From: Tunturibacter psychrotolerans
Lineage (GTDB): Bacteria > Acidobacteriota > Terriglobia > Terriglobales > Acidobacteriaceae
Direction of reading: 5' to 3'
DNA length: 64,000 nucleotides
NCBI RefSeq assembly: GCF_040359615.1
Contig: NZ_CP132942.1
Location: 2,666,001-2,730,000, forward strand
Notes under the pieces: model-generated
What the model saw: only the letters and a program-made list of their open reading frames with translations
What the model was told of the DNA's origin: nothing
The model's database searches: none
Shown here: one piece after another, positions 33,647-43,900 of the stretch
Layout: every line of letters starts with the position of its first letter
How positions within the stretch are numbered: the first letter of the stretch is position 1
Position numbers and translations under genes: made by a program

Positions 33647-34039
33647 TATGTTTTCAACGACTTAGATGAGTGCAAAGGCCGGGTCAGAAAGCATATCGGA
33701 TAGCACACGGAGGCACTGATGGCCTCGACCCTCGGTGAGGGCGACGAGACGTAACGGTAAGTAAGGACTGGGTTATGCCACGAGCGGAATTAGGCTTGGC
33801 GTAGGTCGGTAGGGAAGTAGAGGGAAGCGGTCCGCACCGAGCAGAGTAATCGGGGATCTCGTTTTCCCGACGGAGTACATCCATCCAGAGAATTAAACAA
33901 AAATGGCTCCCGTACTTTGGGGCCTTTTTCGCACTTTCTACTGGCTCGTATACCGAAAAGAGCTACTTTATCGGCCAAGTTCCATCGTCGGTGTCCTTGC
34001 TCTTGCCACTCCATATGATCCTAGGTCTTTTAGGATCTG
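33647..34039. other. Gene-free stretch before tRNA-Asp
   Basis: 393 bases with no credible coding frame on either strand. A small CCCTC/GAGGG pairing near 33740 and purine-rich runs are present, but nothing that matches an RNA family I know. It includes the region downstream of tRNA-Asp. Confidence 0.4.
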
Positions 34040-34117
<78 letters not shown>

Positions 34118-34380
34118 AGAGTGTTTTCAACACTTTGGATATGTCACATAGAAGCAAGCGTTTCGCACCTTCGCTACTTTCGCCTTTTTCTACCTTGTCG
34201 CTGCGGGACTCGATTTCGGAGATGTTTGGAACTCGACGCAACGACAAGATTGAGTTTACCAGAAGATGGCGGCCTTTGGTGTCCATTCCCTCTAACCGGA
34301 CCAAAAAGTGGAACCAACTGTGGATCGCTGGCGTCGTGTTAACGACTACTCGGCCGCCGAAGGCAGTGATCCGATCTTGA

Positions 34381-34749
34381 TTAGCGTGCGTTTTTGTAGA
34401 TGAGTTCCAATAACTCGTCGTACATTGCCTGCCTCTCCTCTGTGGATCCGGTGCGAATTGCCTGAGTTGCGCAGTGAGAGAGATGGTTCCGCATCAACGC
34501 TCTGGCCACCGAACGCAATGCCTCCTGCACTGAAGAGACTTGAGTAAGAATGTCGGTGCAGTAGCGATCTTCCTCGACCATGCGCTGGAGACCCCGGATC
34601 TGCCCTTCGAGACGTCGCAGCCGACGCAGGTTGGAGGCCTTGATCTCAGGATCGACTCCAACCGCCCTGCGGTCCGATTCGCCTATCTCGCAGCCGCACG
34701 ATTCCACGATCGCGACGTTTTGCTTAGGATTTGCTTTCTTCGTCGGCAT
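34381..34749 (-). CDS. csoR: CsoR-family copper-sensing repressor
   Basis: A 122-residue CsoR/FrmR (DUF156) all-helical DNA-binding protein. The Cu(I) ligands of true CsoR are present with the right spacing: C64, H89 and C93 (C-x24-H-x3-C, as in Mycobacterium tuberculosis C36-H61-C65), within the RLRRLEGQIRGLQRMVEEDRYC and RNHLSHC segments. Copper binding would release it from the operators at 37441-37494. An unusual 40-residue N-terminal extension carries CGCE (C18, C20), a possible extra metal site. It is the last gene of copZ-copA-csoR, 8 bases after copA. Confidence 0.93.
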   Translation of the reverse strand: MPTKKANPKQNVAIVESCGCEIGESDRRAVGVDPEIKASNLRRLRRLEGQIRGLQRMVEEDRYCTDILTQVSSVQEALRSVARALMRNHLSHCATQAIRTGSTEERQAMYDELLELIYKNAR

Positions 34750-34757
34750 TTTTTTCC

Positions 34758-37184
34758 TTAGCGAAGCTGCAGCCGGCGTAATCGCAAGCTGTTTGTGACA
34801 ACACTGAAAGAGCTGAGGGCCATGGCTGCGCTGGCTATCACCGGGCTCAGCATCACTCCAAAGGCTGGATAGAGTGCACCAGCGGCAACTGGAATCCCAA
34901 TCACGTTATAAGCGAAGGCCCAAAACAGATTCTGTCGAATGACTCGCATGGTGTGGCGCGAGAGAGTCACCGCCGCCGCGACGCCATTGAGATCGCTCCG
35001 CATCAGCGTCACATCCCCAGCGTCCATCGCGATGTCAGCGCCACTGGCCATAGTCAGTCCCACGTCAGCCTGTGCGAGCGCAGGGGCATCGTTGACTCCA
35101 TCTCCTACCATGGCAACCACGCGGTGTTCTCCTTGCAAGCGCCTGATTGCTTCAACCTTACCCGCAGGAAGCACACCCGCAATCACTTCATCGATCTTGA
35201 CCTGCCGGGCAATGGCATGAGACGTGTGTTCGTTGTCGCCTGTAAGCATCACCACACGCAGCCCTTCGTCATGCATCTTGCGAATAGCTTCGATGGAACT
35301 GGGTTTGATCGTATCCGCAACAGCGAGAATGGCAGCAAGTTCTCCATCGATCGCGATCCATAACGGAGTCTTTCCTTCCTTTGACATTCGTTCTGCCGTT
35401 GCCTTCAGCGGCTCAGTGGTGACACCGCGTTTCTTCATAAGCGCAGGGTTGCCGATCAATATGATCTCGCCATCGACGACTCCTACGACGCCAAGTCCAG
35501 GGAACGACTCGAAGTCGTGCGCCTGGGGCAGGTTCAAACCACGTTCTGCTGCGTATCGAACGACCGCTTCAGCGAGAGGATGTTCACTCGCGCGCTCCAG
35601 TGCCGCGGCAGTGCGAAGGACATGGTGCCCGGCGAGGCTCGTGCTTTGGTTCGTTGCCATATCACTGCCGTTTGAAAGGAGTAAAAAGTCGGTAACCTCA
35701 GGACGGCCAGCTGTGATGGTTCCCGTCTTATCCAGCACAACGGTATCGATCTTCTCCAGTCGCTGAAGAGCCTCGCCACCCTTAATGAGAATTCCATAGT
35801 TGGCTCCCTGTCCCGTTGCAACCATGACGGCTGTCGGAACCGCCAGACCCATCGCGCATGGACAGGCAATCACGAGGACTGTAACGGCAGCCACGAACGC
35901 CTGCATCACTCCTGAGTGCGTAGCCAACACACGCCATGCAGCGAAGGTGACGATCGCAATACCCAGAACCGTCGGAACAAAAACCGCGCTGATGCGGTCT
36001 GCGATGCGTTGAATCGGAGCACGAGATCCCTGAGCCTCGCGTAGGAGGCGCACGATCTGTGACAGCATGCCGTCTGCGCCCAGACTTGTCGCTCGATACT
36101 GCAGCGATCCGCGCTGGTTCAACGTTCCCCCTATTACCTTGTCGCGGGTCGCCTTCTCGACGGGTAAGGACTCGCCTGTAAGCATCGATTCATCCACACT
36201 GCTCCGACCCGAGGTCACCTCGCCATCTGTGGGTATTCGCTCGCCGGGTCGCACCACCACGTGATCTCCGTTCTGAATCGACTCAAGCGGTACGCTGGTC
36301 TCGATTCCATCACGTAGAACAGTCGCAGTCTTCGGCTGCAGCTGGACGAGCTTTCGCAGAGCGCTTGCCGTCTGCCCCTTCGCCCTGCTCTCAAGCGTAT
36401 TGCCAACCAGCACCAATCCGATGATCAGAATCGCGGCTTCAAAATAAACATCGGGAGCGATGCCGTGGGCGACAAAAAATCCCGGAGCAATCGTACTGGC
36501 TGCAGAGTAGAGATATGCGGCTCCCGTACCAAGAGCCACAAGTGTGTTCATGTCCGCCGTCTTGTGCCGGAGAGCAGACCACGCTTTGATGTAAAACCTT
36601 CGTCCTGCCCAGCTGAGGATGAACGTTGCGAGAGCAAAAAGGAACCAGCGGATCGTGTCCGCATTGAGGTCGTACATCCAGGGCAGCAAGCTACGCAACA
36701 GCGGATCAACTAATCGCATGGTCCAGTTCATCAGCGGATCTTTCATCCGCTCCGTTCCAGTACCACTGTTGATCGCCATTAGAGGCATCGACAAGAGCAT
36801 GGCGGCGCCACCGGCGATGAGGCTTACCACGGCCTTCTGTCTCAGTTGCCGATACTCCCTCAACTGCGTCTCGTCGTGCTCCTCCTGTTCGTCAAGAACC
36901 GATTGGTGCTCCAGAGGAACATCCGCGCCGTAGCCGGTGCCACGAATTGCCTCTACCAATGCGGAGATCGATGTTGCACCCGGGTCGAACCTCACCGTGG
37001 CGTTATGCAGCATCAGGCTTACCGTCGCATCCTTCACCCCAGCCTGGTTGGCAAGCTCCCGCTGGAGGAAGGACTGGCACGTCGCACACGTCATCCCGGT
37101 GACGGGAATCGTGACGTTCTTAGCCACGCCGGAAGCTACGGCATTGCCGACGGTTCCGTCTTTGATCATCAAACTGCCGGACAT
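34758..37184 (-). CDS. copA: CopA, Cu(I)-exporting P1B-type ATPase
   Basis: An 808-residue inner-membrane copper exporter. One N-terminal heavy-metal domain has GMTCATC (C33, C36). The membrane part carries the transport motif CPCAMGLA (about residue 437), with TGES in the actuator domain, the phosphorylation site DKTGT, the ATP-site HP in SEHPLAEA and the hinge [10 protein letters not shown]. The N-terminal helices are followed by an [12 protein letters not shown] helix before the actuator. ATG 37184 has GAGG 6 bases upstream; its coding start overlaps no gene, lying 13 bases after the copZ stop. It removes cytoplasmic Cu(I) delivered by CopZ. Confidence 0.96.
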   Translation of the reverse strand: MSGSLMIKDGTVGNAVASGVAKNVTIPVTGMTCATCQSFLQRELANQAGVKDATVSLMLHNATVRFDPGATSISALVEAIRGTGYGADVPLEHQSVLDEQEEHDETQLREYRQLRQKAVVSLIAGGAAMLLSMPLMAINSGTGTERMKDPLMNWTMRLVDPLLRSLLPWMYDLNADTIRWFLFALATFILSWAGRRFYIKAWSALRHKTADMNTLVALGTGAAYLYSAASTIAPGFFVAHGIAPDVYFEAAILIIGLVLVGNTLESRAKGQTASALRKLVQLQPKTATVLRDGIETSVPLESIQNGDHVVVRPGERIPTDGEVTSGRSSVDESMLTGESLPVEKATRDKVIGGTLNQRGSLQYRATSLGADGMLSQIVRLLREAQGSRAPIQRIADRISAVFVPTVLGIAIVTFAAWRVLATHSGVMQAFVAAVTVLVIACPCAMGLAVPTAVMVATGQGANYGILIKGGEALQRLEKIDTVVLDKTGTITAGRPEVTDFLLLSNGSDMATNQSTSLAGHHVLRTAAALERASEHPLAEAVVRYAAERGLNLPQAHDFESFPGLGVVGVVDGEIILIGNPALMKKRGVTTEPLKATAERMSKEGKTPLWIAIDGELAAILAVADTIKPSSIEAIRKMHDEGLRVVMLTGDNEHTSHAIARQVKIDEVIAGVLPAGKVEAIRRLQGEHRVVAMVGDGVNDAPALAQADVGLTMASGADIAMDAGDVTLMRSDLNGVAAAVTLSRHTMRVIRQNLFWAFAYNVIGIPVAAGALYPAFGVMLSPVIASAAMALSSFSVVTNSLRLRRLQLR

Positions 37185-37197
37185 AGCATCCTCGTTT

Positions 37198-37410
37198 TCA
37201 CTTTTCGGTGCGTGCCTCGAACCCGATCTTGTTGACCGCACCGGCGATCTTCTCCACAGTGACTTGTTCCGGATTGAACGTTACGCTGGCCGATCCGACC
37301 TCAACGAAATTCACCTGAACCCCCTCCACCTTTCCCAAAGCAGCGGTAACTCTGCGAACACAAGCACCGCAATGCATTCCTTCAATCGACAACGCAACTG
37401 CTTCCTGCAT
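37198..37410 (-). CDS. copZ: CopZ-like copper chaperone (HMA domain)
   Basis: A 70-residue single heavy-metal-associated domain with GMHCGACV as its Cu(I) site and the beta-alpha-beta pattern ending [11 protein letters not shown] 37410 has AGGAG 8 bases upstream; the longer frame to 37539 would run through the operators. It is the first gene of the copper operon and hands Cu(I) to CopA. Confidence 0.92.
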   Translation of the reverse strand: MQEAVALSIEGMHCGACVRRVTAALGKVEGVQVNFVEVGSASVTFNPEQVTVEKIAGAVNKIGFEARTEK

Positions 37411-37440
37411 GAAATTTCTCCTTCTACTGAGTAGATGCAT

Positions 37441-37457
37441 ATACCCCCCAGGGGTAT
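37441..37457 (-). promoter_or_regulatory. CsoR operator-like dyad 1
   Basis: ATACCCC-CCA-GGGGTAT, a perfect 7-bp inverted repeat with the G/C tract typical of CsoR sites, 31 bases before the copZ start. Position suggests it blocks elongation or promoter clearance. Confidence 0.7.
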
Positions 37458-37476
37458 TCAGGAAATATTCTATACC

Positions 37477-37494
37477 TACCCCAAACCGGGGGTA
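37477..37494 (-). promoter_or_regulatory. CsoR operator-like dyad 2
   Basis: TACCCC-N6-GGGGTA, a second G/C-tract dyad about 36 bp from the first centre to centre. A TAGAAT hexamer read on the minus strand between the two (about 37469-37464) could be the -10 box, so the pair would bracket the promoter. Confidence 0.6.
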
Positions 37495-37570
37495 TCGCGT
37501 GCCTACGCGAGACGCATTGCATCCATGGCGCCGCTCCAATACACTGTCTTAAGTCCCACAGAACCGCAAC

Positions 37571-37647
<77 letters not shown>

Positions 37648-38228
37648 TATTTTCAATGACTTACGGTGGACCCATCCCGAAAGCTGGGAACAATAAGGAT
37701 TTGAATCGGAAGAGAAAGGGCCACCGGATCATCTCTCGTGGCCGTTTTCCTTATTTGTGGAGATCGAATCCACACCCGCCAGGGGTCGTTTCTCATCTGC
37801 CACTCGAGCGTCTCATTCCCCGCGCCATCGCGAGCCGATTGATCGCCTCAATTTGGGCTCTCCGGCGCTGTAATGGCGTTGCCGGGGCGGCGATCGTCTG
37901 CGAACGACAATAGCGTGGTCGTCGTTCGCACGCATATTCAGGATCGAGGTGTCAGTTAGCGCTGGTGCTGCGCTGGCTGTCCAGTTACCGTATCAAGTAA
38001 TGCGACTCTTTGCTGGACCATCCGGCTGGTTCGTAGGCAACTGAACTTCCAGGAGCGGCTTGGATCTGTAGGATTCGAGTTCTGTCTCTCCTCAAACGCA
38101 CGCCCTTCAGGTTGATCATCTCAAATATTGACGTACCAATATGCGCCGGTCATTAACTAAAGAATGGAGTCTCCCACGGACGTCAGGAGTTCCAACCCAC
38201 CCTCTGGGTTTACCGTTAGCTATTTGTG
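37648..38228. other. Gene-free stretch after tRNA-Val
   Basis: 581 bases with no credible gene. A hairpin at 37719-37743 is the only structure I can support. The far end is the 3' flank of the response-regulator gene. Confidence 0.5.
37719..37743 (+). terminator. Possible rho-independent terminator after tRNA-Val
   Basis: GGCCAC (37719-37724) pairs with GTGGCC (37738-37743) around a 13-nt loop, preceded by AAAG and followed by GTTTTCC. The large loop and short T run keep this tentative. Confidence 0.5.
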
Positions 38229-38987
38229 TCAGATCCTACCTGATGACAACCAGCGCTCAAGTCGATCCGCGTAGGTGCGGCTCGAGCGATGCTCCGAGCC
38301 GTCCGAAAGCTTCACCGTGAACTCGCGGTTCTCGATCGATCGCAGCTCCAGTATGCCTTTGGACTGCACAATTCGGGAGCGGTGTATGCGGATAAACTTT
38401 GCCGGGTCGAGCCGCTGTTCGAGAGACGCCATCGTCTCGCGTAACAGGTAAGAACGACCGTTGACGTGGAGTCCAGCATAATCGCCAGCAGCCCCAATCC
38501 ACTCAACATCCTCCGCAATGACGATTTGAATGCGGGATCCAGCTTGCACCGTAAACCGGGACGCGAATCCATCTGAGGTGCGGTCCAACATTTTCATGAC
38601 CCGCTGTGCCATGTCGGCCTTTGATGCGGAGTCGACCAGATCACGAGCTCGACCAACCGCTGCTGCGAAGCGTGTGTCGTCCACCGGTTTCAACAAGTAA
38701 TGCAGCGCATGAGCATCGAATGCCCGCAAAACATGCTGCTCATACGCTGTCAGAAAAATGACTGCGGGCAGGTTTTCTCGAGGCACCGCCCGCAGCACCT
38801 CAAAACCGTCCATTCCGGGCATCTGGATGTCGAGGAACACAACATCGGGAGATCGTTCCATAATTCTTTCCACTGCGGAATGCCCATCTGCGCATTCCCC
38901 AACAATCTCGACATCCCTGAATTTGCGTAGCCTGAGAACGACGCCACGACGCGCCAAGGGTTCGTCGTCGACGATTAGAGCGCGCAC
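38229..38987 (-). CDS. LytTR-family response regulator
   Basis: A 252-residue regulator with a receiver domain (about 1-120: acidic pair in VDDEP, phospho-Asp in FLDIQMPGMDG, Lys in LLKPV) and a C-terminal LytTR DNA-binding domain (about 150-250: FIRIHRSRIV and ENREFTVKLSDGS). I start it at GTG 38987, with GGAGG about 7 bases upstream, which overlaps the kinase stop by 13 bases. The in-frame extension to 39047 lies within the kinase. It should receive phosphate from that kinase. No target repeat was identified. Confidence 0.92.
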   Translation of the reverse strand: MRALIVDDEPLARRGVVLRLRKFRDVEIVGECADGHSAVERIMERSPDVVFLDIQMPGMDGFEVLRAVPRENLPAVIFLTAYEQHVLRAFDAHALHYLLKPVDDTRFAAAVGRARDLVDSASKADMAQRVMKMLDRTSDGFASRFTVQAGSRIQIVIAEDVEWIGAAGDYAGLHVNGRSYLLRETMASLEQRLDPAKFIRIHRSRIVQSKGILELRSIENREFTVKLSDGSEHRSSRTYADRLERWLSSGRI

Positions 38988-40063
38988 GGGGAAGCCTCCA
39001 GCAGGTTCCGAGTCCTGCGTAACGGCAATTCCAGCACGACCTCGCAACCGCCCGCTTCAGGCCACCCAAGCGAGAACTCAAAATTCGCCCCGTAAAGTGT
39101 TTTCAGGCGCTCCGCCGTGTTTCCGAGACCGATTCCATTTCCATTCTTCTTCTGCTCGCCCTCACCACGCCGCCCGGAGTTCCCGATGACAATTCGCAAC
39201 CTGTCGGCATCGAGCGCGCTCTTGATCGCAATCCACCCACCTTCGATCAATGGCGCCACTCCGTAGCGCACTGCGTTCTCAACGAGCGGTTGCAACAACA
39301 TATTCGGCACTAGGGCATCCCGCGTTTCCAATGGAACAGCCATATCGATTTTTAGCCGCTTCCCCAGCCTTGTTTGCTCGATCGCCAAATACCCTTCGGT
39401 AAAGGCCAGTTCCTGAGAAAGCGTCACCTCTGCTGTGACTTCGGAGTCCAGGCTTGTACGCAGAAGATCTCCGATCTGTGCCAGCATCCGTGTGGCCGCA
39501 GGCGCATTTCCATCCAGAACGAGAGTGGAGACGGCATTGAGCGAATTGAACAGGAAGTGTGGATTCAACTGATAGCGAAGTGCAAGCAAGCGCGCCTCTC
39601 TGAGTTCAGACTCGGCGCGAAGTAGCCGCTCCTTTTCCATGCTCGATTGCTGCCATTGCTTAATGCTGAAGTACAGACTGCACCACATGAAGAGCACAAA
39701 AAAAGACCACGCCCAAACTGTAACCAAAGCGTGCCAAGGCACATGGTTGAAATTCTGCAAAATGAGACCGGCTGCAGAGGCTACAGGAATGGATATGACC
39801 ATGGCCGCCGCGGCTGCTTTCAATTCAAAAGCGATCCAGGACCGCGATTGTCTCAGCAGCCAACGGCAAAAAGGCCGCAGGACAAAACTTCCCAGGAACA
39901 TGAAGAAGACAGGCACCGTCTCTTCACGGAAGAACACACGCTTAGTCAAGAACGCATGAATGGATTCCAGAAGGTGGAAAAAATAAAAGCAGCACCATCC
40001 AATGATCTGGATTTGCCAGAAAGACCGCACGTTCAGGACATTCTGTCGATTCATGCATAGCAT
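38975..40063 (-). CDS. LytS/YehU-type sensor histidine kinase
   Basis: About 362 residues: four hydrophobic helices in the first 140 residues, a short coiled linker, then the His_kinase domain with the H-box LRYQLNPHFLFNSLNAVS and an ATPase domain with LLQPLVENAVRYG (N box) and GNGIGLGNTAERL (G box). Family kinases of this kind phosphorylate LytTR regulators, and the partner gene overlaps it by 13 bases. The start is uncertain: ATGs at 40063 and 40054 or a GTG at 40105 with GAGGG upstream are all possible. The ligand sensed by the membrane part is unknown. Confidence 0.9.
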   Translation of the reverse strand: MLCMNRQNVLNVRSFWQIQIIGWCCFYFFHLLESIHAFLTKRVFFREETVPVFFMFLGSFVLRPFCRWLLRQSRSWIAFELKAAAAAMVISIPVASAAGLILQNFNHVPWHALVTVWAWSFFVLFMWCSLYFSIKQWQQSSMEKERLLRAESELREARLLALRYQLNPHFLFNSLNAVSTLVLDGNAPAATRMLAQIGDLLRTSLDSEVTAEVTLSQELAFTEGYLAIEQTRLGKRLKIDMAVPLETRDALVPNMLLQPLVENAVRYGVAPLIEGGWIAIKSALDADRLRIVIGNSGRRGEGEQKKNGNGIGLGNTAERLKTLYGANFEFSLGWPEAGGCEVVLELPLRRTRNLLEASPCAL

Positions 40064-40427
40064 TTTAGCTAAAAGTGTGAATCGGCATTCCACGGCCTGA
40101 CGCACGAAACCCTCGGCTCATCGCATTTCTCAATCGCCGGGCAGATTAGGCCTGGCTTATCAACTTCATTGAGCTAGGCTCTGAACACGATTTGAACGAG
40201 GTTGTTAGTTCGCCAGTCGTTTTCGGACTCTGAAGAGCTGGGCCTGTAGTCTCACGTAATCGTTGCGAACGTGGAACACCACATGCACTTCTCACTCAAC
40301 AGGAATCCGTGAAGTTGTGAGCCAATTCTGCTGTCAATTGCACGCTAACTGTCAGAGCGCCGACTGGTACCTGACGTAATACGCCAATCATCTCGGAAAC
40401 ACAACTTTACTGGAGGAAAAAGGAGAT
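40064..40427. other. Intergenic region before HAF-repeat gene
   Basis: 364 bases between divergent genes; it must carry the kinase and HAF-protein promoters. I see no clear dyad or RNA element. A strong AAGGAG ribosome site ends it. Confidence 0.5.
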
Positions 40428-41711
40428 ATGAACATGCTTATACAGTTGCGGAATTTCCGGACACTGTGGGTGACAACGATTGCTTTGGCTTGCTTCAGCA
40501 ATGCGTTCGCTCAACAGAGCTACAGAATCACCGACTTGGGCAATAACAAGAACACGAACAACTTCGCCATGGTCATGGGTCTCAACAATCTAGGTTGGGC
40601 GGAGAACATGGATGGAATCGTGAACCCTCCTGAGACAAGTACGTCTACGACAATTGCAAGTGGCCGCGCCGTGATCAGCATCTACGGATTCAACATCGAT
40701 CTGGGCACGCTTGGAAAACCCGACGCCAACAGTTGGACTGACTATGGCGGGATCAACGACCTCGGGGAAGCCGTTGGTCTCTCCGAAACAGCGGTGCCGG
40801 ATCCGAACGGCGAAGACATTTGCGGCTTTGGCACACATCTTCAGTGCCTTCCGTTTCTTTGGCGAGACGGCCACATGAGTGCGCTTCCCACGCTCGGCGG
40901 AATTAATGGGTGGGCTAACGCCATCAATAACCGCGAACAAATCGTCGGATTTGCCGAAGACGGTGCCCTGGACCCTACATGCGGAGACACCGTGAAGAAC
41001 AATCGAATTACGTTGCCGGCGTTGTGGGAAAGAGGCAACGTCAAAGCTCTTCCTCTGGCAAGTAAAAGCGATGTCGACGGTTTTGCGAACGGGATTAACG
41101 AACGAGGCCACGCCGTAGGCTATTCAGGAAACTGCAGCGAGGCTCACGCCGTAGTTTGGAAAGACAAGACTGTCTTCCCGCTTAAGGATTACGGAGTTTT
41201 CAGTTCCGCATACGCCATTAACAACAGCGGTCAGATCGTCGGGCAAATCGGCAGTGCTGCGGGCTACTTTGCCGCATTTTGGCCGCAGGGCGCAGATGGG
41301 GAAGTCGTAAGCCTCAAACTTCTGCCGGGAGATTCTGCCGCCTTTGCCACCGGCATCAACAACCGGGGTCAGGTGGTGGGAAGCACCTTTGACTCGAAAG
41401 GAGACTGGTCCCACGGCTTCGTCTGGCAGGACGATGTGATCACCGACCTTAATACGGTAATTCCCGACGATTCCAACCTCCTCATAATCGCGGCTAGCAA
41501 TATCAATGAGCTCGGACAAATCTCAGGCATGGCAACGGTGCAAAACGGTCCCCATAAGGGCGAAGTCCATGCCTTCCTTTTGACCCCGACAGGCATACAC
41601 TTCGGCGCCTCGATGGCAGATTACGCACGTACACACCCGCATTCCGCTCTACCCGCGAATGCTTGCAATCACTCCTCGCAGAGATTCGGACCTGCCCGAC
41701 TCCAGCGATAA
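40428..41711 (+). CDS. Secreted HAF-repeat protein
   Basis: A 427-residue protein with a signal peptide (residues 1-29, ending NAFAQ) and about seven repeats of the HAF type. Each holds a G-INxxGQ/EIVG or AxGINxRGxxVG core followed by an HAF/AFLW strand (for example GWANAINNREQIVG, SAYAINNSGQIVG and FATGINNRGQVVG). HAF repeats form a beta-propeller-like extracellular module of unknown role. AAGGAG lies 5 bases before ATG 40428. After LLTPTG the last 40 residues lose repeat character, so the C-terminus may be altered or simply divergent. Confidence 0.85.
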   Translation: MNMLIQLRNFRTLWVTTIALACFSNAFAQQSYRITDLGNNKNTNNFAMVMGLNNLGWAENMDGIVNPPETSTSTTIASGRAVISIYGFNIDLGTLGKPDANSWTDYGGINDLGEAVGLSETAVPDPNGEDICGFGTHLQCLPFLWRDGHMSALPTLGGINGWANAINNREQIVGFAEDGALDPTCGDTVKNNRITLPALWERGNVKALPLASKSDVDGFANGINERGHAVGYSGNCSEAHAVVWKDKTVFPLKDYGVFSSAYAINNSGQIVGQIGSAAGYFAAFWPQGADGEVVSLKLLPGDSAAFATGINNRGQVVGSTFDSKGDWSHGFVWQDDVITDLNTVIPDDSNLLIIAASNINELGQISGMATVQNGPHKGEVHAFLLTPTGIHFGASMADYARTHPHSALPANACNHSSQRFGPARLQR

Positions 41712-42262
41712 AGGCATTCTTTCCCTTGCGTATGTGTCTGAACTCTCCCAGGTTTACCCCCAGACGCGACGGCACGCAGGGGTGGGAACACGAGCCCGTG
41801 AGACGTGTCAAACGGCACGCCTCACGGCTTTTCAATGACCGCACCGACGATGCCCGCGAATGCTCGCCAGCAGCTGTTGTCGAGGAACGTCGGACTCCGC
41901 CAACCACGGGCTAAAGACACCTTCGGACCTTGCATTTCAACTGTATGCCGCGCGAAGGCGCAAGGCCGGAGAATGTGCGGGACAAGATGGGTCACGTCGA
42001 ATATCGACCTAACCCTGAATCGCCAACAACCGAACGTCGGGTCATGCGTGGCGCAATATCTGGTGCAAATCCGACATACGACATAAATCTATGTCTCGTC
42101 CAAGTTCTCGACCACGCCTATATTTCGGTTCACAGCTCCTAGATAAGCCAGAACCGATGGATCTTCGTCATTCTCACCGGCGCGTCGTGGGATGGAACGC
42201 CGCATCAGATTTAAGGATGGCCATTTGAGAACAACCTCAAAATCATTGAGTGAAGCAAGAGC
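41712..42262. other. Gene-poor stretch, possible decayed DNA
   Basis: 551 bases without a convincing gene. One frame around 41950-42060 has a faint resemblance to a tyrosine-recombinase C-terminus (PENVRDKMGH), too weak to call. The stretch ends at the epoxide hydrolase start, which has no strong ribosome site. Confidence 0.4.
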
Positions 42263-43525
42263 ATGATGAAAACTGGATTCGAGAAAACGAAAAGGACAGG
42301 TTGGCAGTGTGAGAAGCTACTGCTGGCCGCGTTGCTTTTACACTCAGTAATCGCACTTGGACAAATTCAAGCGACGAAGAAGCTTGAACCTTCTCCAATC
42401 CGGCCGTTTAAGATGCATGTTCCCGACCGTGTTCTAATCGATCTTCGCCGCCGTTTGGCGGAAACCAAATGGCCCGATCAACTTCCGGGCACGACGTGGG
42501 AGTACGGCGTCGACATCAAGAAGGTTCGGGAACTCGCGGACTATTGGCAGAACGGCTACGACTGGCGTGCGCAAGAATCGAAGATCAATCAGTTTGACCA
42601 GTTCACAACTGAAATTGATGGACAGCAGATTTATTTTATCCATCAGCGCTCCCCCCGCGCGGACGCCGTACCCTTGATGCTGATTCACGGATGGCCCGGC
42701 TCGATTTTGGAATTTGAGAAGCTCATTGCGCCGCTCACCCATCCCAAGGACATAAATAGTCCGGCATTTGACGTCATTATTCCCTCGCTTCCTGGCTTTG
42801 GATATTCCGGGCCCACCATAACCCGTGGCTGGGGCCCACAGCGTATGGCGAAGGCTTTAGTTGTTCTGATGGATCGTCTGGGCTATTCCAGATACGGCAT
42901 ACAGGGTGGTGACTGGGGTTCGGCAATAGCCCAGGACATGGCTTACCTGGCGCCCACGCACGTAATCGGGTTGCATCTGAACCTGATTTACCTGCCACCG
43001 CCGAACCAGGAAGCTGTTGCGAAAATGAGCGATGTTGAGCGGAAACGGTATTCCTACTTTGACCGGGAAGAGAGCAGCTTCTTTTTTCTCCAAGCCAGTG
43101 AACCGCAGACTCTTGCCTACGCCCTTACTGACTCCCCAGTGGGGTGGCTGGCCTGGATGATTGGCAAATTCCAACTACTTACAGACAACAACGGCGATTT
43201 TCTTACGGCCGTGGATCGCGACACCTTCTTAACCGATGTCACCCTCTATTGGGCCACCGGCACCATCGGCTCCGCCATGCGAATTTATCGTGAGAACCGG
43301 CTCACCATAGAGGAAATGGTGCCAACGCCACGCCTGGAGACTCCTGTGGGGTATGCGGATTTTCCGAAGGAGGTGGCTGTCCCGCCGTTCAGCTGGATTA
43401 CTCAAACATACAACATAGTACAAAAAACTGGCATGCCGAAGGGCGGACACTTCGCTGCTCTGGAGCAGCCCGATCTCTTGGTTGCCGATATACGGAAGTT
43501 CTTTGCGAAGATTGATCAGAAGTAA
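42263..43525 (+). CDS. Epoxide hydrolase (EHN domain, alpha/beta hydrolase)
   Basis: A 420-residue protein with a signal-peptide-like N-terminus (hydrophobic residues 19-34), so probably periplasmic. The EHN N-terminal domain (about 45-150: PFKMHVPDRVLIDLRRRLAETKWPD) precedes the hydrolase core: HGWPGS oxyanion motif, nucleophile Asp in GGDWGS, and the catalytic His in KGGHFAALEQP. It opens epoxides to diols through an ester intermediate. Full length and intact. Neighbours give no substrate; ATG 42263 is followed by a second in-frame ATG. Confidence 0.92.
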   Translation: MMKTGFEKTKRTGWQCEKLLLAALLLHSVIALGQIQATKKLEPSPIRPFKMHVPDRVLIDLRRRLAETKWPDQLPGTTWEYGVDIKKVRELADYWQNGYDWRAQESKINQFDQFTTEIDGQQIYFIHQRSPRADAVPLMLIHGWPGSILEFEKLIAPLTHPKDINSPAFDVIIPSLPGFGYSGPTITRGWGPQRMAKALVVLMDRLGYSRYGIQGGDWGSAIAQDMAYLAPTHVIGLHLNLIYLPPPNQEAVAKMSDVERKRYSYFDREESSFFFLQASEPQTLAYALTDSPVGWLAWMIGKFQLLTDNNGDFLTAVDRDTFLTDVTLYWATGTIGSAMRIYRENRLTIEEMVPTPRLETPVGYADFPKEVAVPPFSWITQTYNIVQKTGMPKGGHFAALEQPDLLVADIRKFFAKIDQK

Positions 43526-43602
43526 CGCGTTGTCCTGCGAGCCCTACTTTTACAGGCAGCACTTCTTGAACTTCAGACGACTTCCACAACTGCAAGGGTC
43601 AG

Positions 43603-43899
43603 GTGCGGAATCGCCATTTGCTCTATGCGTCTGTGGAGGCCGCAACCATCGAAGGCGCTGTCCATCGTCTGCGGCCAAAGCTGATGACCGTCTGCGCTGT
43701 GCTTGCCAGTCTCGTTCCGATCCTCTGGGAGTCTGGCATCGCCTCGGATGTGATGAAGCCGATTGCCGCGCCTATCGCCGGCGGCATGATTACCTCCACT
43801 ATCCACGTTCTGATCCTGGTGCCCGTCTTCTTCGTGATGATGAAAGAACGATCATTGCGGAGGGGGCATCTGCAGCCACGGACTTCAGAGAGCAGTTAG
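43603..43899 (+). pseudogene. C-terminal fragment of a CusA/CzcA-type RND efflux pump
   Basis: About 90 codons match the last helices of heavy-metal RND pumps: GAVHRLRPKLMTV, LASLVPILWESG, SDVMKPIAAPIAGGMITST and VLILVPVFFVMMKER, then a short tail. Intact CusA proteins exceed 1000 residues; the rest is missing, since the sequence immediately upstream (43526-43602) has no RND character in any frame. The fragment shows few disabling changes, so the deletion may be recent. It implies that a copper/silver efflux operon once stood here. Confidence 0.85.
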
Positions 43900-43900
43900 A

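Noticed and set aside
37656..37913. 85-codon frame after tRNA-Val
   Set aside because: Spans the terminator-like hairpin, has no ribosome site and mixed codon use.
41930..42142. Frame with a PENVRDKMGH segment resembling a tyrosine-recombinase C-terminus
   Set aside because: Only about ten residues look right, the catalytic Arg and Tyr are not in place, and flanking frames do not continue it. Too weak to call an integrase remnant without a profile search.
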